Counted from the first letter of the stretch, positions 9,292 through 18,591 are shown. The stretch: DNA of 64,000 nucleotides from Salmonirosea aquatica (GCF_009296315.1 NZ_WHLY01000002.1:5430501-5494500); one strand, 5' to 3'. The notes: generated by a model from the letters alone, not told the origin. Program-made: numbers and translations.

Positions 9292-11651
9292 TCAGAAACG
9301 ATAGTTGACAGTCATACGGGCGTTGCGACCAGCTTCGGTTTGCCAGTAGTACATTTCTCCGTAGGGCGAGCCCGAATACAGGTACTTATCCAGCAGGTTG
9401 TTGACATTGACCGTCACGCCGAAAGCACCCGACTGGTACGATACGCCGCCATCGAGCCGGAAGTAGTTGGGTAGGGAGCTCTCGGAATTATCGAAGATGT
9501 ACCACGACGAGCGCCCGGCCTGGTACTGATAGCCCAGCGAGAATTTCAGACCTTTTAGCGCACTTTTGGGAAGGTTATAGGAAAGCCAGCCATTCTGGAT
9601 GTGCTTGGTGGCACCGGGTACCTGATTGCCCACTACCGACTCGTCAGAATCTTTGGTGACTTTGGCGTCGGTATAGGCGTAGTTCAGGATCAGGTCCAGG
9701 TGAGGTAGCAACTCGCCTTTGATATCTACCTCCACGCCCTCGACCTGCTGCTGACCCGTTTGCCGACTGTATACCAGCTGGCCAGTGATGGGATTCGGGT
9801 GGTCTACGTCGGTAGTCAGAACGTTGTTCTTCGTGATGCGGTAGGCGGCTATGGTGGAGTTCCAGCGGCCTCCCATCCAGTTTTTCTTAAAGCCTAGCTC
9901 AAGATTATTGCCCGTGATGGGGTCGAAACTTTTACCCTGCCAGTCGCTGCCGGGATTGGCCACAAAGGCCTGGTCGTACACAAAGTAGGCCGACGATTGC
10001 TTGTTGATGGAGTAGCTGACGCCCGCCCGGGGGGTAAACTTACCGTCGTCGGTCGAACCGCTGTACGGATTAATATCTTTGAGGGTAGTATAGCGTCCGG
10101 CCAGGGTCAGGCGAAGCTTATCCTGGAAAAACTTGATTTCATCCTGCACGTAGAACGAGCTATAGCTGGAATTGTAGTTGACGCCCCGTTCCCGGACGCT
10201 GCGGCTGCGGTCCCAGGTCGGGATTTCGGCGACGGGAACAGTACCATACACAGGATTGTAGATATTGAAAGTACTATCGCCCAGCGCGGCTCCCTGGTTG
10301 AAATCCGCGAAATAATCTTTTTTACTCATGTCGATGCCACCCAGCAGATTATGCGTGATGCCGCCGGTTTGAGCGGTACCGTTCAGGAAAATCTGCCCGG
10401 TTCTGTTCAGGCCCAGTGCGTCCCACACACTAATCCCCCGCTGCATGGACCGGTTGTCTACCGACGAAATCCCCCAGGGCCAGATACTTTGCCCTACCTG
10501 ATCGTAGTTGAAGTAGGCCATTTGGGCGGTGAGCTTCCATTTCTCATTAAAAAAGTGCTCAAAAATCCCCAGCACACTCTGGTCATGAATTATGGTAGGA
10601 TCAAGGTTGGGTTCAGCGGTAGTAAAGTTGCGGGGTAGGTCGGCGTAACCGTTGTTCGAGAAAGCGTAGTTACTGCCGATGACGCTCATTTCCGAAAACT
10701 GATGCGTGTATTCGAGCGTGAGCGAACTCTTGTTATCGATCTGATACTTGAGCACGGGCACGATGGAGTACCGGTTGTTGTATTCAAAATCGCGGTGCGA
10801 GCCTTTCAGCTGACCCATTACGTTCAGGCGGTACAGTAGTTTACCATCTTTGGAAAGCTTTCCGTCCAGGTCCAGCGTAGTGCGGTAGGTTTCAAAACTA
10901 CCCAGGCTGAACGACGCCTCGCCTTTGGTGATCCCCGAAGGTTTCTTGGTCACGACGTTATAAAATCCGCTCGGTTCGCCGTTGGCCAGCATAAATCCGG
11001 CTGGCCCTTTTACAAATTCGATGCGCTCGACCATGCTCATATCCTCGGCCAGCGGCCCCAGGGCATCTGCACGTTCATACCGTTGCGGAAGGCCGTAATC
11101 TGCGAACCCCGCATGTTGAGGTAGGCGTAGTTGTCCCAGTGTTCCAGTTTCTGCACCCCGCTCACATTGCGCTGAATGCCTTCCAGCATATCGAAGGCCT
11201 GCTGATCGGCAATGATCTGCTTGCCGATCACCTGAATGTTCTGCGGCGTTTCGAGGATCGGCGACATTAGCCGAAGCGACTTGGAGGTATAATCGGCTTT
11301 GTACTTGTTGGTGTTGGCAAAAACAATTACTTCCTGTAGTTGCCGGCTGTTCTCCTGCAACTTGAAATTGATGGTTTTCTTTTCGTCTTCACCCACCACC
11401 ACCTTTTCTGACTGAGTGGTGAGTCCCACAAAGCTGGCTACTACGGTATAGGTACCTGCTTTTAGATTATCAAAGGAAAAGTGGCCGCTGGTATTGGTGA
11501 TGGTACCTTTTTCCGTTTCACGTAGCATCACATTGACAAACTCTGCCGGTTGGCCATCGAGGCTGCTGATGGTACCTTGTATTTGTCCTTTCTGGGCCAA
11601 AAGCGCCGTGTTGCTCAGTATTCCTACGAATAGCAGTAATCGAAATTTCAT
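9292..11651 (-). pseudogene. TonB-dependent siderophore receptor, split by a frameshift
   Basis: Two overlapping reading frames form one ~786-residue receptor. The N-terminal part (11037-11651) has a signal peptide, a CarboxypepD_reg-like domain (DNLKAGTYTVVASFVG) and the start of the plug (AYLNMRGSQITAFRNGMNVQM). The C-terminal part (9292-11040) continues with MSMVERIEFVKGPAGFML, VVTKKPSG, the barrel and the terminal MTVNYRF. The frame is lost at a run of four C on the + strand (11056-11059). One extra base would restore WGPLAEDMSMVERI, the normal FhuA/FpvA-type plug sequence. No other defect is visible, so the gene is either a very recent pseudogene or intact with a sequencing indel. It leads an operon with the PepSY protein and has an elaborate promoter at 11657-11745. 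Confidence 0.88.
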
Positions 11652-11656
11652 GTATT

Positions 11657-11745
11657 TTTATTTAGATTAATTACAAATAACTGGCACAAATGTATAGCGA
11701 GCTACTATACAAGTCAAGGTATTACTTAGAATTAATCTAAATAAA
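11657..11745 (-). promoter_or_regulatory. promoter of the siderophore receptor flanked by a perfect inverted repeat (putative iron box)
   Basis: Read on the minus strand, TTG (11717-11715), a 20-nt spacer and TACATTTG (11694-11687) form a near-consensus Bacteroidetes promoter (TTG-N19ish-TAnnTTTG). TTTATTTAGATTAATT at 11657-11672 and its exact reverse complement at 11730-11745 sit on both sides, about +10 to +25 and just upstream of the -33 box. The right-hand copy lies in a smaller palindrome, TTAGAATTAATCTAA (11727-11741), which resembles DtxR/IdeR-type or Fur-type operators. The regulator assignment is inference; the repeats are directly visible. Confidence 0.6.
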
Positions 11746-11843
11746 TTCGAAAGTCTATTGTCGATTAGCTAGTTAATCGCCAGAAGAATTGACTATCTAA
11801 ACCGCAATTGCCTAGGCAAGGTACCCCTGCCTAAAAGAATCTT

Positions 11844-12746
11844 TTATTTTGCACTAGCCAGTGCGGGCTGAGCCTGGAGGTACTTGTACAGGGCCGAAAT
11901 TTCATCATCGTGCAGGTACGCGAAGCCGGGCCAGGGCATAAAACTAGGATTGAGCTGGCGCTGATCGGGTGTAACACCCGTCCGAAGGGCGGCCCTGAAC
12001 TGGTCTTCCGACCATTTTCCTACATTGCCCCCGGGAGTCAGGTTGGGAGCGAAGGGGGCTCCCGGCTCGCCGGGCTGCATACCGTTGAGTTCCTTGCCAT
12101 GACAGCCCGGACAACCGCTCGTCTTGACCAAATAACGCCCGTACTCCGCCGTTGCTCCGCGAACCGGAGCGCTAACCGCTGCTATGGCGGCATGATCGAT
12201 ATTTTCAGCGTTGATTACATCGCCAAACAAACCAGCTCCCGCGAGTGCCCTTCCCAAAAAGGTGATTTGGGGGCCAGACCAGTTTCTGTTTTGTTGGGGG
12301 ACACTCTTCAAGTACCCCACGATGGCTCCCAAATCCTCATCGCTCAAATGTTGAAACTCAGCGGCGGGCATAATGAAAGCCGGTGTTCCGTCTTTCTTGA
12401 TTCCATGCCGAATGGCACGTATAAAATCCACCTCATCGTATTCGCGGCCTTTGCCTCCCTGTCCCGCTGTAAGGTTAGAAGCAGGTACCGATCCAATGGC
12501 CGCGTCATTGAAAAATTCAGTTCCTCCCAGGTCCTTTCCGTGGCAGGCGATGCAGTGGATTTTTGCCAGACGTTCGCCTTCGCTCAGGAGGGCGGAATCG
12601 GTCGGGACTGGTACCCGGGCGGGCGTTACTTCATAGGTTTTAGCCAGCCGATTTTCGAAATTATTGGCAAAATAAGCTCCGGCGATGGCCACGATGACAA
12701 GCAGTGCTACGAGGACGATACCCGTCCATTTTAAGATTTTTTTCAT
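11844..12746 (-). CDS. dihaem c-type cytochrome, membrane-anchored
   Basis: Electron carrier or dehydrogenase partner of 300 residues. An N-terminal uncleaved anchor helix (KWTGIVLVALLVIVAIAGAYF) is followed by two cytochrome c domains with haem motifs CIACH (C65, C68, H69) and CPGCH (C212, C215, H216). Each has a later Met candidate for the sixth ligand (FIMPAAEF and FMPWPGF). This layout is that of membrane-anchored dihaem cytochromes that feed electrons from periplasmic dehydrogenases to terminal oxidases. It stands alone between the receptor promoter and a 500-nt gap, so no partner is identified. Contains three GGTACC-type sites or variants like the native genes. Confidence 0.88.
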   Translation of the reverse strand: MKKILKWTGIVLVALLVIVAIAGAYFANNFENRLAKTYEVTPARVPVPTDSALLSEGERLAKIHCIACHGKDLGGTEFFNDAAIGSVPASNLTAGQGGKGREYDEVDFIRAIRHGIKKDGTPAFIMPAAEFQHLSDEDLGAIVGYLKSVPQQNRNWSGPQITFLGRALAGAGLFGDVINAENIDHAAIAAVSAPVRGATAEYGRYLVKTSGCPGCHGKELNGMQPGEPGAPFAPNLTPGGNVGKWSEDQFRAALRTGVTPDQRQLNPSFMPWPGFAYLHDDEISALYKYLQAQPALASAK

Positions 12747-13242
12747 GATGTAAAGGGTTTAAGTTGAGGGTAATTGTGTATAAAATTAAATCAGAATAGA
12801 CCGTAATTGCCTACCGTTCAATAAATTATGAGTTTTCTCCTATGGTCTTAGAATATATCGATAGAGCGGCACGAGGTTCAGGTGTTGGGTGACTAGTCGT
12901 CCTGATTTGTTTCAGATCCACAAGTTAAGGACTGTGGCAGGGGGAGTATTGTAAAAATCTGACATTCTGAAAATTCTGGTTCAAACGTACTCTATCGGTT
13001 ATCAGGATTTACAGCCCCAGACTTAGGTAAGCCGGCAGGATTTTTCTACTGAACCCAAGGTACCCAGACACAGGGAAAAACTGAAAGTCACAGACTTTTA
13101 CGATATTGAGATTTCCGGAGCTAGGGTACCCTGTTGTTCGCGTACCTTGGAATGCTGATTGGGCCGGTACTAATGGGTATCAAATTAGAATGAAGTTGCA
13201 AGTGCGGTGCTTTTATTGCTGAATACCAAATATTTGTGTAAA
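12747..13242. other. intergenic region
   Basis: No gene, RNA or repeat recognised. It contains two GGTACC palindromes (around 13058 and 13124) and patches of AT-rich sequence at both ends, consistent with divergent promoters for the cytochrome gene and the TMEM175-like gene. Confidence 0.3.
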
Positions 13243-13887
13243 ATGGGGGACAAAAATTTGCAACTTGAACGTACGGTATTTTTCTGTGATGCGGTCGTGG
13301 CCATTGCCATAACCCTGCTGGCGCTTGACATCAAGGTTGAAAAAACTTCTACCGACCATCTGCAACTTTCGGATATTACCAGTCAATGGAAATCCTTTGC
13401 CGCATTTCTGTTGTCATTCATCAATATCGCGAACTACTGGAAAACGCACCATACCTTCTTTACACATATCAAGAAGATCGACGAAAAACTACTATGGCTC
13501 AATATTTTCTGGTTGTTTTTCATCGTATTACTCCCGTTTTCTACTTCATTGGTAAGCGGGTACTTTTTTGATAAAATTTCAATCATCCTATACAGCACCA
13601 ATTTGCTGATGGTATCGATCTTCCAGAACAACATTTGGGATTATTCTACTACCTTGGGTTTTATCAAACAGGATGGCGAAGAGGTACTTACCCTCTCGCA
13701 TGTACCGATCCGACTGTATTGTAATCTGGATATGATCAATGCGATTATTGCCATTGTGCTTTCCTTTTACAGTCCCGGCTTGGCATTTATCCTGCTGTTT
13801 ACCAAACTTCCCATGATCGTATTGGCAAGACTATATTTCCTGCCCAAAAAAATAAAATTAGCCAAAAACAGAAGGGGAGGTTTTTAA
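13243..13887 (+). CDS. TMEM175-family (DUF1211) potassium-channel-like protein
   Basis: Small polytopic protein of 214 residues, six membrane segments expected. The first helix holds ERTVFFCDAVVAIAITLLAL, which is the TMEM175/DUF1211 signature R-x-F-S-D-x-V-x-A-I-x-x-T, with Cys in place of the usual Ser. Helix 2-3 has NYWKTHHTFF, the typical YWxxHxxxF run. Bacterial members are tetrameric K+-leak channels. A GTG at 13207 would add 12 residues; ATG 13243 is preferred because it places the signature helix at the usual distance from the N-terminus. The basic C-terminus ends at KKIKLAKNRRGG. Monocistronic. Confidence 0.82.
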   Translation: MGDKNLQLERTVFFCDAVVAIAITLLALDIKVEKTSTDHLQLSDITSQWKSFAAFLLSFINIANYWKTHHTFFTHIKKIDEKLLWLNIFWLFFIVLLPFSTSLVSGYFFDKISIILYSTNLLMVSIFQNNIWDYSTTLGFIKQDGEEVLTLSHVPIRLYCNLDMINAIIAIVLSFYSPGLAFILLFTKLPMIVLARLYFLPKKIKLAKNRRGGF

Positions 13888-13929
13888 AACATTGTCTGAA
13901 ATCACATAGCATAACTAGTAAATCAACTA

Positions 13930-14958
13930 ATGAAAAAGGTCCAAAAGAATTTCATGTTATACAAATTTCGTCTCCCTGCATTTAGAGCATTCTACCTTTT
14001 GGGCTTTGTATTATTTGCATCAACTCATCCCGTTTATTCCCAGCAACCTACCCCCTATACTTCCTTCAAACCCGGCGGCGAGTGGCTCGACACCGACGGC
14101 AAGCACATCGACTGTCATGGCGGCAACATCATCTATGTCGATTCCCTGAAAACCTATTACTGGTACGGCGAGCATCGTGGCGTGCCGCGCGGGGCCTCCT
14201 GCTATTCGTCGAAGGATTTGTATAACTGGAAGAATGAAGGGGCAGTGTTGGAAAAAGGTACCATCGAAACTTTCGAGCGGCCTAAGGTAGTCTATGATGC
14301 TACGAAAGATCAGTATGTGATGTGGTTTCATTTCGACGGTAACCGCTATACGCTCGCCGAACTCGGGGTGGCCGTCAGTAAATCACCCACCGGGCCGTTC
14401 GTGGTGCAGCATCATGAACGGCCCAACGGCCACGAGTCGCGGGATATTGGTATGTACGTCGATCCCGAAACTAAAAAAGCCTACATCGGCTATGCCGCCG
14501 ATCATACGAACCGCACCATTCGGATGGTGGAGTTATCGGGCGACTACCTCAGCACCACCACCAACGATGTGGACATCGAAGCGCACTGCGAAGGGCCGGG
14601 CATTTTGAAGAAGAAGGGTACCTACTACCTGCTCACGAGCGGCTGCTCGGGCTGGACGCCCAACCCGGCTACCTACTACACCGCCACGAATATTCTGGGA
14701 CCGTATACCAAACAGGGCAATCCGTTTGTGGGCGACGCGGGCAACAATTCCTTCAATTCGCAGCCCTGCTACATTTTCAAAATTCCGGGCTATAGGGATG
14801 CCTACCTCTACATGGGCGACCGCTGGAACGGCGGCGGCCGTCCCGATTCGCAGTATGTATTTCTGCCGATCACGATTACCGAAGATGGCAAGATGGAACT
14901 GCACTGGTACAAGGAGTGGGATCTGAGTATGTTTACGCCGGAGCGGGAGAAGCGGTAG
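13930..14958 (+). CDS. secreted GH43-like glycoside hydrolase
   Basis: Putative exo-acting glycosidase of 342 residues with a five-bladed propeller. A signal peptide ends near HPVYSQQ. Blade motifs typical of GH43 galactan beta-galactosidase-like members are visible: GGNIIYVDSLKTYYWYGEH, CYSSKDLYNWKNEG, FERPKVVYDATKDQYVMWFH, SRDIGMYVDPETKKAY, HCEGPGILKKKGTYYLLTSG and FNSQPCYIFKIPG. The general acid is probably the Glu in the CEGPGI element. The catalytic residues have not been mapped rigorously. A 57-nt copy of the 3' end (from HWYKEW to the stop) lies at 16234-16290, beyond the next gene. The start gives MKKVQKNFML; the ATG eight codons later is also possible. Confidence 0.85.
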   Translation: MKKVQKNFMLYKFRLPAFRAFYLLGFVLFASTHPVYSQQPTPYTSFKPGGEWLDTDGKHIDCHGGNIIYVDSLKTYYWYGEHRGVPRGASCYSSKDLYNWKNEGAVLEKGTIETFERPKVVYDATKDQYVMWFHFDGNRYTLAELGVAVSKSPTGPFVVQHHERPNGHESRDIGMYVDPETKKAYIGYAADHTNRTIRMVELSGDYLSTTTNDVDIEAHCEGPGILKKKGTYYLLTSGCSGWTPNPATYYTATNILGPYTKQGNPFVGDAGNNSFNSQPCYIFKIPGYRDAYLYMGDRWNGGGRPDSQYVFLPITITEDGKMELHWYKEWDLSMFTPEREKR

Positions 14959-15038
14959 GGGATTGGTGGAGTAGTGAATTTTGTTTATGTTTAATTGCCA
15001 GAAACGGCAAGATAAGGTTTTTAAGTTTCGATACTCCT

Positions 15039-16193
15039 ATGCATACTTATACTAAAGTCAGGCTAATCATGGTCTTACATATCATGAGTTGTCTCTCTGC
15101 CCGGGCTCAAAAACACTTCGTTCCGGGTTTGATTATCACTAATCAGAATGATACCCTAATGGGTGAAGTAAAGGCGAAAGGTAATTTCGAGGTACTCTTC
15201 AGAAACAACACCAACCGTGAAATTACCAGCTATTCCGCCGATGACCTGAAATTTTACATTGTAGATGATATTCGACGGATTTCCCAGGAAATTCCTCAGA
15301 ACCAAAATCACAAGCGGTACTTTATGAAAGCGCGCTTGTTGGGTAGACTTAGCTTGTACGAGCTGATTTCCAAGGAGGATGATTGGGAATATGTTCTCCA
15401 AAACCATCAAGGCGAATTACTTCCGCTTTTGGGCAACGATGCATATCGGGTTCTTACTCTAAACTTGGGAGATTGCCAGGACGAATTACTTCATAAAATG
15501 ATGGAATCGCGAGATTTTGTGTATTCTTATAGCTATTTTGAAAAGATATTGCGCCGATATAATTTCTGTGTGGATAAGCAAGAACCGACCATTATGGCCA
15601 ATCGCTACCGGGATAGCTTCGAGTTAATAGCCGGTTTTGCTCGGAATGGCTGGCATTATTCGTTTCATTCCAGTGTCTTTGCCAAACCATCCGTAGAAGG
15701 CCCACTCGAGGCCTATTATTTTGTGCCATTCGGGATTTCATACACTATTATGCCTCATAAACGATTGTCAGGAGTAGCCGAACTAATGTACAATAAATAC
15801 TCCGGCCAGCGAAAGTATAAGATCGTGACCGATATTGCTTCTGAAGACCAAAGCGTATCAGCTCAGGAAGAGTATATAATGTTCTCGCCGCTGGTACGGT
15901 ATGTCCTGACCGATGGAGATGTACGTACATTTATCAAAGCAGGACCTACCTTTTCATATCCTCTCCGTTTTGGAGTAAATGTTCATTATGCCGATTCAAG
16001 AGATTATGACTATCGCTTCAATAAAGGCTTGGGTTCTGGATACTCAGTTGGAATAGGCGGAGAGAAATACGTTACAAAATCTAAAGCAATCAATATTGAA
16101 CTGAGGTATCACTGGCACACCGTCCAGGACCAAGCTACTCACATCGGTTCATCCAATGCACTCATGCTGCTTGCCTCGTTTTCTTTTCGTTAA
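15039..16193 (+). CDS. secreted outer-membrane beta-barrel-like protein
   Basis: Unknown function, 384 residues. The start at 15039 gives MHTYTKVRLIMVLHIM, a signal peptide ending at SARAQ; an upstream in-frame start at 14916 overlaps the glycosidase and is rejected. After a short N-terminal domain opening with GLIITNQNDTLMGEVKAKG (a common start in Bacteroidetes barrel proteins), the second half has alternating hydrophobic strands and ends in LMLLASFSFR, the terminal-Phe pattern of barrel proteins. No GGTACC occurs in it or nearby, and it sits exactly between the full glycosidase 3' end and the duplicated fragment at 16234, suggesting insertion at that point. Confidence 0.72.
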   Translation: MHTYTKVRLIMVLHIMSCLSARAQKHFVPGLIITNQNDTLMGEVKAKGNFEVLFRNNTNREITSYSADDLKFYIVDDIRRISQEIPQNQNHKRYFMKARLLGRLSLYELISKEDDWEYVLQNHQGELLPLLGNDAYRVLTLNLGDCQDELLHKMMESRDFVYSYSYFEKILRRYNFCVDKQEPTIMANRYRDSFELIAGFARNGWHYSFHSSVFAKPSVEGPLEAYYFVPFGISYTIMPHKRLSGVAELMYNKYSGQRKYKIVTDIASEDQSVSAQEEYIMFSPLVRYVLTDGDVRTFIKAGPTFSYPLRFGVNVHYADSRDYDYRFNKGLGSGYSVGIGGEKYVTKSKAINIELRYHWHTVQDQATHIGSSNALMLLASFSFR

Positions 16194-16233
16194 AATGGAT
16201 TGCTAAAATTTACAGATTGAGGAACACGAGCCT

Positions 16234-16290
16234 CACTGGTACAAAGAGTGGGACCTGAGTATGTTCACGCCGGAGCGGGTGAAGCGGTAG
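16234..16290 (+). pseudogene. 3'-end fragment of a GH43-like gene
   Basis: 57 nt matching 14902-14958 at 53 positions. It encodes HWYKEWDLSMFTPERVKR and a stop in the same frame as the intact glycosidase. Three of the four differences are silent and one is Glu to Val, so it derives from a diverged homologue that evolved under selection, not from a fresh copy of the neighbour. No upstream part of the gene is left. Confidence 0.75.
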
Positions 16291-16358
16291 TCTTATACTA
16301 TTTTAAACGATTGATAACCGGTCTGAAAACATAATAGGAGTACACAATTAACCAACCC

Positions 16359-16747
16359 ATGTTCACTCTCGATCAAATCAACAACATCCACGACCGCCTG
16401 GGCAAACAGGCGACCTTGCCGGATTATTTACGGGCGCTCCAAGCAATTTTGGGGTAGATACCTACGGCTCCTTCATCACGGATGGACATTCAGAATATTT
16501 TGGAAAAGATAGCCAAAAGTTGATTTCTCCTCCGGTACATGAAAAGCTCATCATTGCCAGCAAAAGCAACCGGAAAATCTTACAAAAACAGTTGGACTTA
16601 CATGCGCAGGGAAAAACGGACTATCTGGAAATGTGCCGGGGCCTGACTGAAAGTGGAACAGAAAAATGGACGTTCGATACGGATAAAATGACCATTACGT
16701 ACTACGACCTGGACGGGCGTGAAATGCTGGTGGAAATTATCGAATGA
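16359..16747 (+). pseudogene. DUF1398 (YbcV-like) family gene with a frameshift
   Basis: The frame starting at 16359 reads MFTLDQINNIHDRLGKQ and then LPDYLRAL. It stops after a shift near 16445-16450. The other frame carries on with GVDTYGSFITDGHSEYFG, a central region and KWTFDTDKMTITYYDLDGREML to the stop at 16747. Joined, this is a normal ~129-residue DUF1398 protein (E. coli YbcV family, function unknown). One added base near GCAATTTT restores the frame. The downstream part can only start from a poor internal codon, so as read the gene is broken. Confidence 0.75.
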
Positions 16748-16786
16748 TTGTGCTCGCCCAGCCCATTCTCCTACCAAAAATTCGGC

Positions 16787-16993
16787 TCAAAACATCTTTT
16801 TAGCCATTATATAGCCCACAATGAATAACAGCACGAAACCGATGGGGCCGAACACAAAAATGCTGGTCATACTGGCCTCCACGCCCCGGTCGTGACTATT
16901 GGAAGAAAACTTGCCGATTAAATAATAACTTAATACCGCGAGAGTAACATAGCCAACTAGGCCCGCGAGTAGTCCAATAGCCACGTATTTCAT
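16787..16993 (-). CDS. small two-helix membrane protein
   Basis: 68 residues. Two hydrophobic segments (VAIGLLAGLVGYVTLAVLSYYL and SIFVFGPIGFVLLFIVGYIM) are joined by a short charged loop containing SSNSHDRGVE, and it ends in MAKKMF. No family recognised. The ATG gives a plausible N-terminus MKYVAIGLL and the positive-inside rule is satisfied by the Lys-rich C-terminus. It is likely real because the pattern is clean and no competing frame exists. Confidence 0.55.
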   Translation of the reverse strand: MKYVAIGLLAGLVGYVTLAVLSYYLIGKFSSNSHDRGVEASMTSIFVFGPIGFVLLFIVGYIMAKKMF

Positions 16994-17041
16994 GATATTT
17001 ACATCGGGTTCATCCTGAGAAATTGAATGGTCAGAGCAAGG

Positions 17042-17619
17042 CTAGGGTTGGTGAACGCTGGACAGGCGAAGTACCTGTTGTTGCAGAGCGGTTATCTCCT
17101 TATTTTGTTCAATAAGATACATAGTGAGTTCTTCTACCTTTTGCAGCAGAAGAGTACTCAGGGTACCCTGAGCGATTCCGTACCGTTTCAAGTCTTTAGC
17201 CAGAGGGGTACTTTATTTACGCGGCACCCGAGGAATCTATTCGATTCATCTAACTTGACTTTACCCGCATCGATCCCAACCATTGTATTGGGCTGTCCAG
17301 TATTCACAGTAAAAATATGGCTGGTTTTGACAATACTGTTGGTCTGTGCCTGGGTTTCGGCGGATAAAATGAGCAACAACCCCGAAAACAGCAGGTACCG
17401 GAGCCAACCCGGCCAGATAGGTCTGGCCGAAGCCTCTTCCTGCCGCCGCTGGTACTCGACCCATTGGGAACCAAAGATGGCACTAAGCAGCCCCAGCGCG
17501 GCACCGATCATATCGCCGTGGCGCAAATGCTCATTTACCGAATCGAGCCGGGTAAGCAGACCGACGGCCAGCAGACCAAAAAACAACGTAGCCGATTTGC
17601 AAATGGTTAGTTTTTTCAT
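17042..17619 (-). pseudogene. membrane/secreted protein with peptidase-S74-like C-terminal tail, frameshifted
   Basis: The open frame 17188-17619 encodes 143 residues: two hydrophobic segments, a second signal-like stretch (WLRYLLFSGLLLILSAETQAQ), then NTMVGIDAGKVKLDESNRF. After a run of four G on the + strand (17215-17218) another frame continues PLAKDLKRYGIAQGTLSTLL, then KVEELTMYLIEQNKEI and QQQVLRLSS to a stop at 17042. KVEELTLYLIEQNK plus a heptad tail is the usual C-terminus of Bacteroidetes tail-fibre or S74-like surface proteins, so the two frames belong together as ~192 residues. The front half looks like a fusion with an unrelated membrane segment. Function unknown; it may be a remnant of a larger gene. 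Confidence 0.55.
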
Positions 17620-17632
17620 GGCAGGGTACCGA

Positions 17633-18520
17633 TTATAATTGAACTACCAGGTTAGTCACTAGGTACTCATATGCCTGGGTGTTCGCCAGTGTTCCGCCGG
17701 ATACGTTGTAAGTATTACGCGTTGTCACATATCCGTCAGAATTCAGCACATAGGTATAGTATTGGCCCTTTGAGGAATACTTTTCGGTGACGAGCTTCAC
17801 CAGATGCTTGCCGGACTTGCCAAAAATCCTGAGGTACGTGTCTGGAAGATTAGCCGCTTCTCCATTGAGAGGATATAGATCCGATAAGATAGGGTCGCCC
17901 GTGGGTTGGTCGTAGGAAAGGGCGGCTTCGGACACGACAACTACCCCAGGATTACCATTGGCTTTGTCATAGCTGATTATTTTACTTAAATCTCCGCCTG
18001 CGTTGTAGATAAAATCCGTCTTTTCGTAAGTGTACTTTTTATTGGTGCGACTTTTCAAGCGCCCATTCCCGTCGTACTGGTACAGGTACCCGGTTTCCTG
18101 TGCCAGGGTGGTATTGGGACCATAGGGAATGTAATCGATCTGTTGCGACTCGTAGCAATAGCCCGTATTTGCATCCAGTAAAAACTTTATTTCCTGAATG
18201 AAACTGTTCCCATTGTAGGTTTTTGTGACAACGGAATGCGCCGAATAAATATAGAGCGTGTATAAGCCCATACCACCCCGAACCGAGGTGCCGGTATGCA
18301 CCACTTTCCGCAACCTGCCATCGTCAAAGTACGACAGCGTAGCCTCGCCATGTTTGGTGAGTTGGTAGTGTTTGGGAAATGTGGGCAGGAAACCTTCCCG
18401 CAGATTCTGGCTGGAAACCGAACCGGACTGAGCGGGAGTAACGGTGTCGTTGGGTTGACACGAAACCAACATAAACAGGGTACCTGTGAACAGGGCTAGG
18501 AGGGGAATTCTTATAAACAT
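17633..18520 (-). CDS. lipoprotein with YD/RHS-like beta repeats
   Basis: 295 residues with a lipoprotein signal (LFTGTLFMLVSC, acylated Cys at the end of the run), so probably anchored in a membrane facing the periplasm or the surface. The mature part contains strands such as ATLSYFDDGRLRKVVHTG, LYQYDGNGRLKSRTNKKYTYEKTDFIYNAGGD (in pieces) and SDGYVTTRNTYNVSGG. This G-R-L/Y-x-Y-D style resembles DUF4595 or RHS/YD repeats seen in many Bacteroidetes lipoproteins. Function unknown. It lies 13 nt upstream of the broken S74-like gene on the same strand and has a TACCTTTG -7 candidate at 18599-18592. Confidence 0.75.
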   Translation of the reverse strand: MFIRIPLLALFTGTLFMLVSCQPNDTVTPAQSGSVSSQNLREGFLPTFPKHYQLTKHGEATLSYFDDGRLRKVVHTGTSVRGGMGLYTLYIYSAHSVVTKTYNGNSFIQEIKFLLDANTGYCYESQQIDYIPYGPNTTLAQETGYLYQYDGNGRLKSRTNKKYTYEKTDFIYNAGGDLSKIISYDKANGNPGVVVVSEAALSYDQPTGDPILSDLYPLNGEAANLPDTYLRIFGKSGKHLVKLVTEKYSSKGQYYTYVLNSDGYVTTRNTYNVSGGTLANTQAYEYLVTNLVVQL

Positions 18521-18591
18521 GGCTAATCGATTGGGAAATTTGTGTGCCTACTCTATGGTTTTCGGCGGCCCCTGTTTTGATTTTGATGGTT

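Noticed and set aside
14916-15038. Upstream start for the barrel-protein gene
   Set aside because: It overlaps the glycosidase end and would place the signal peptide 41 residues inside the protein.
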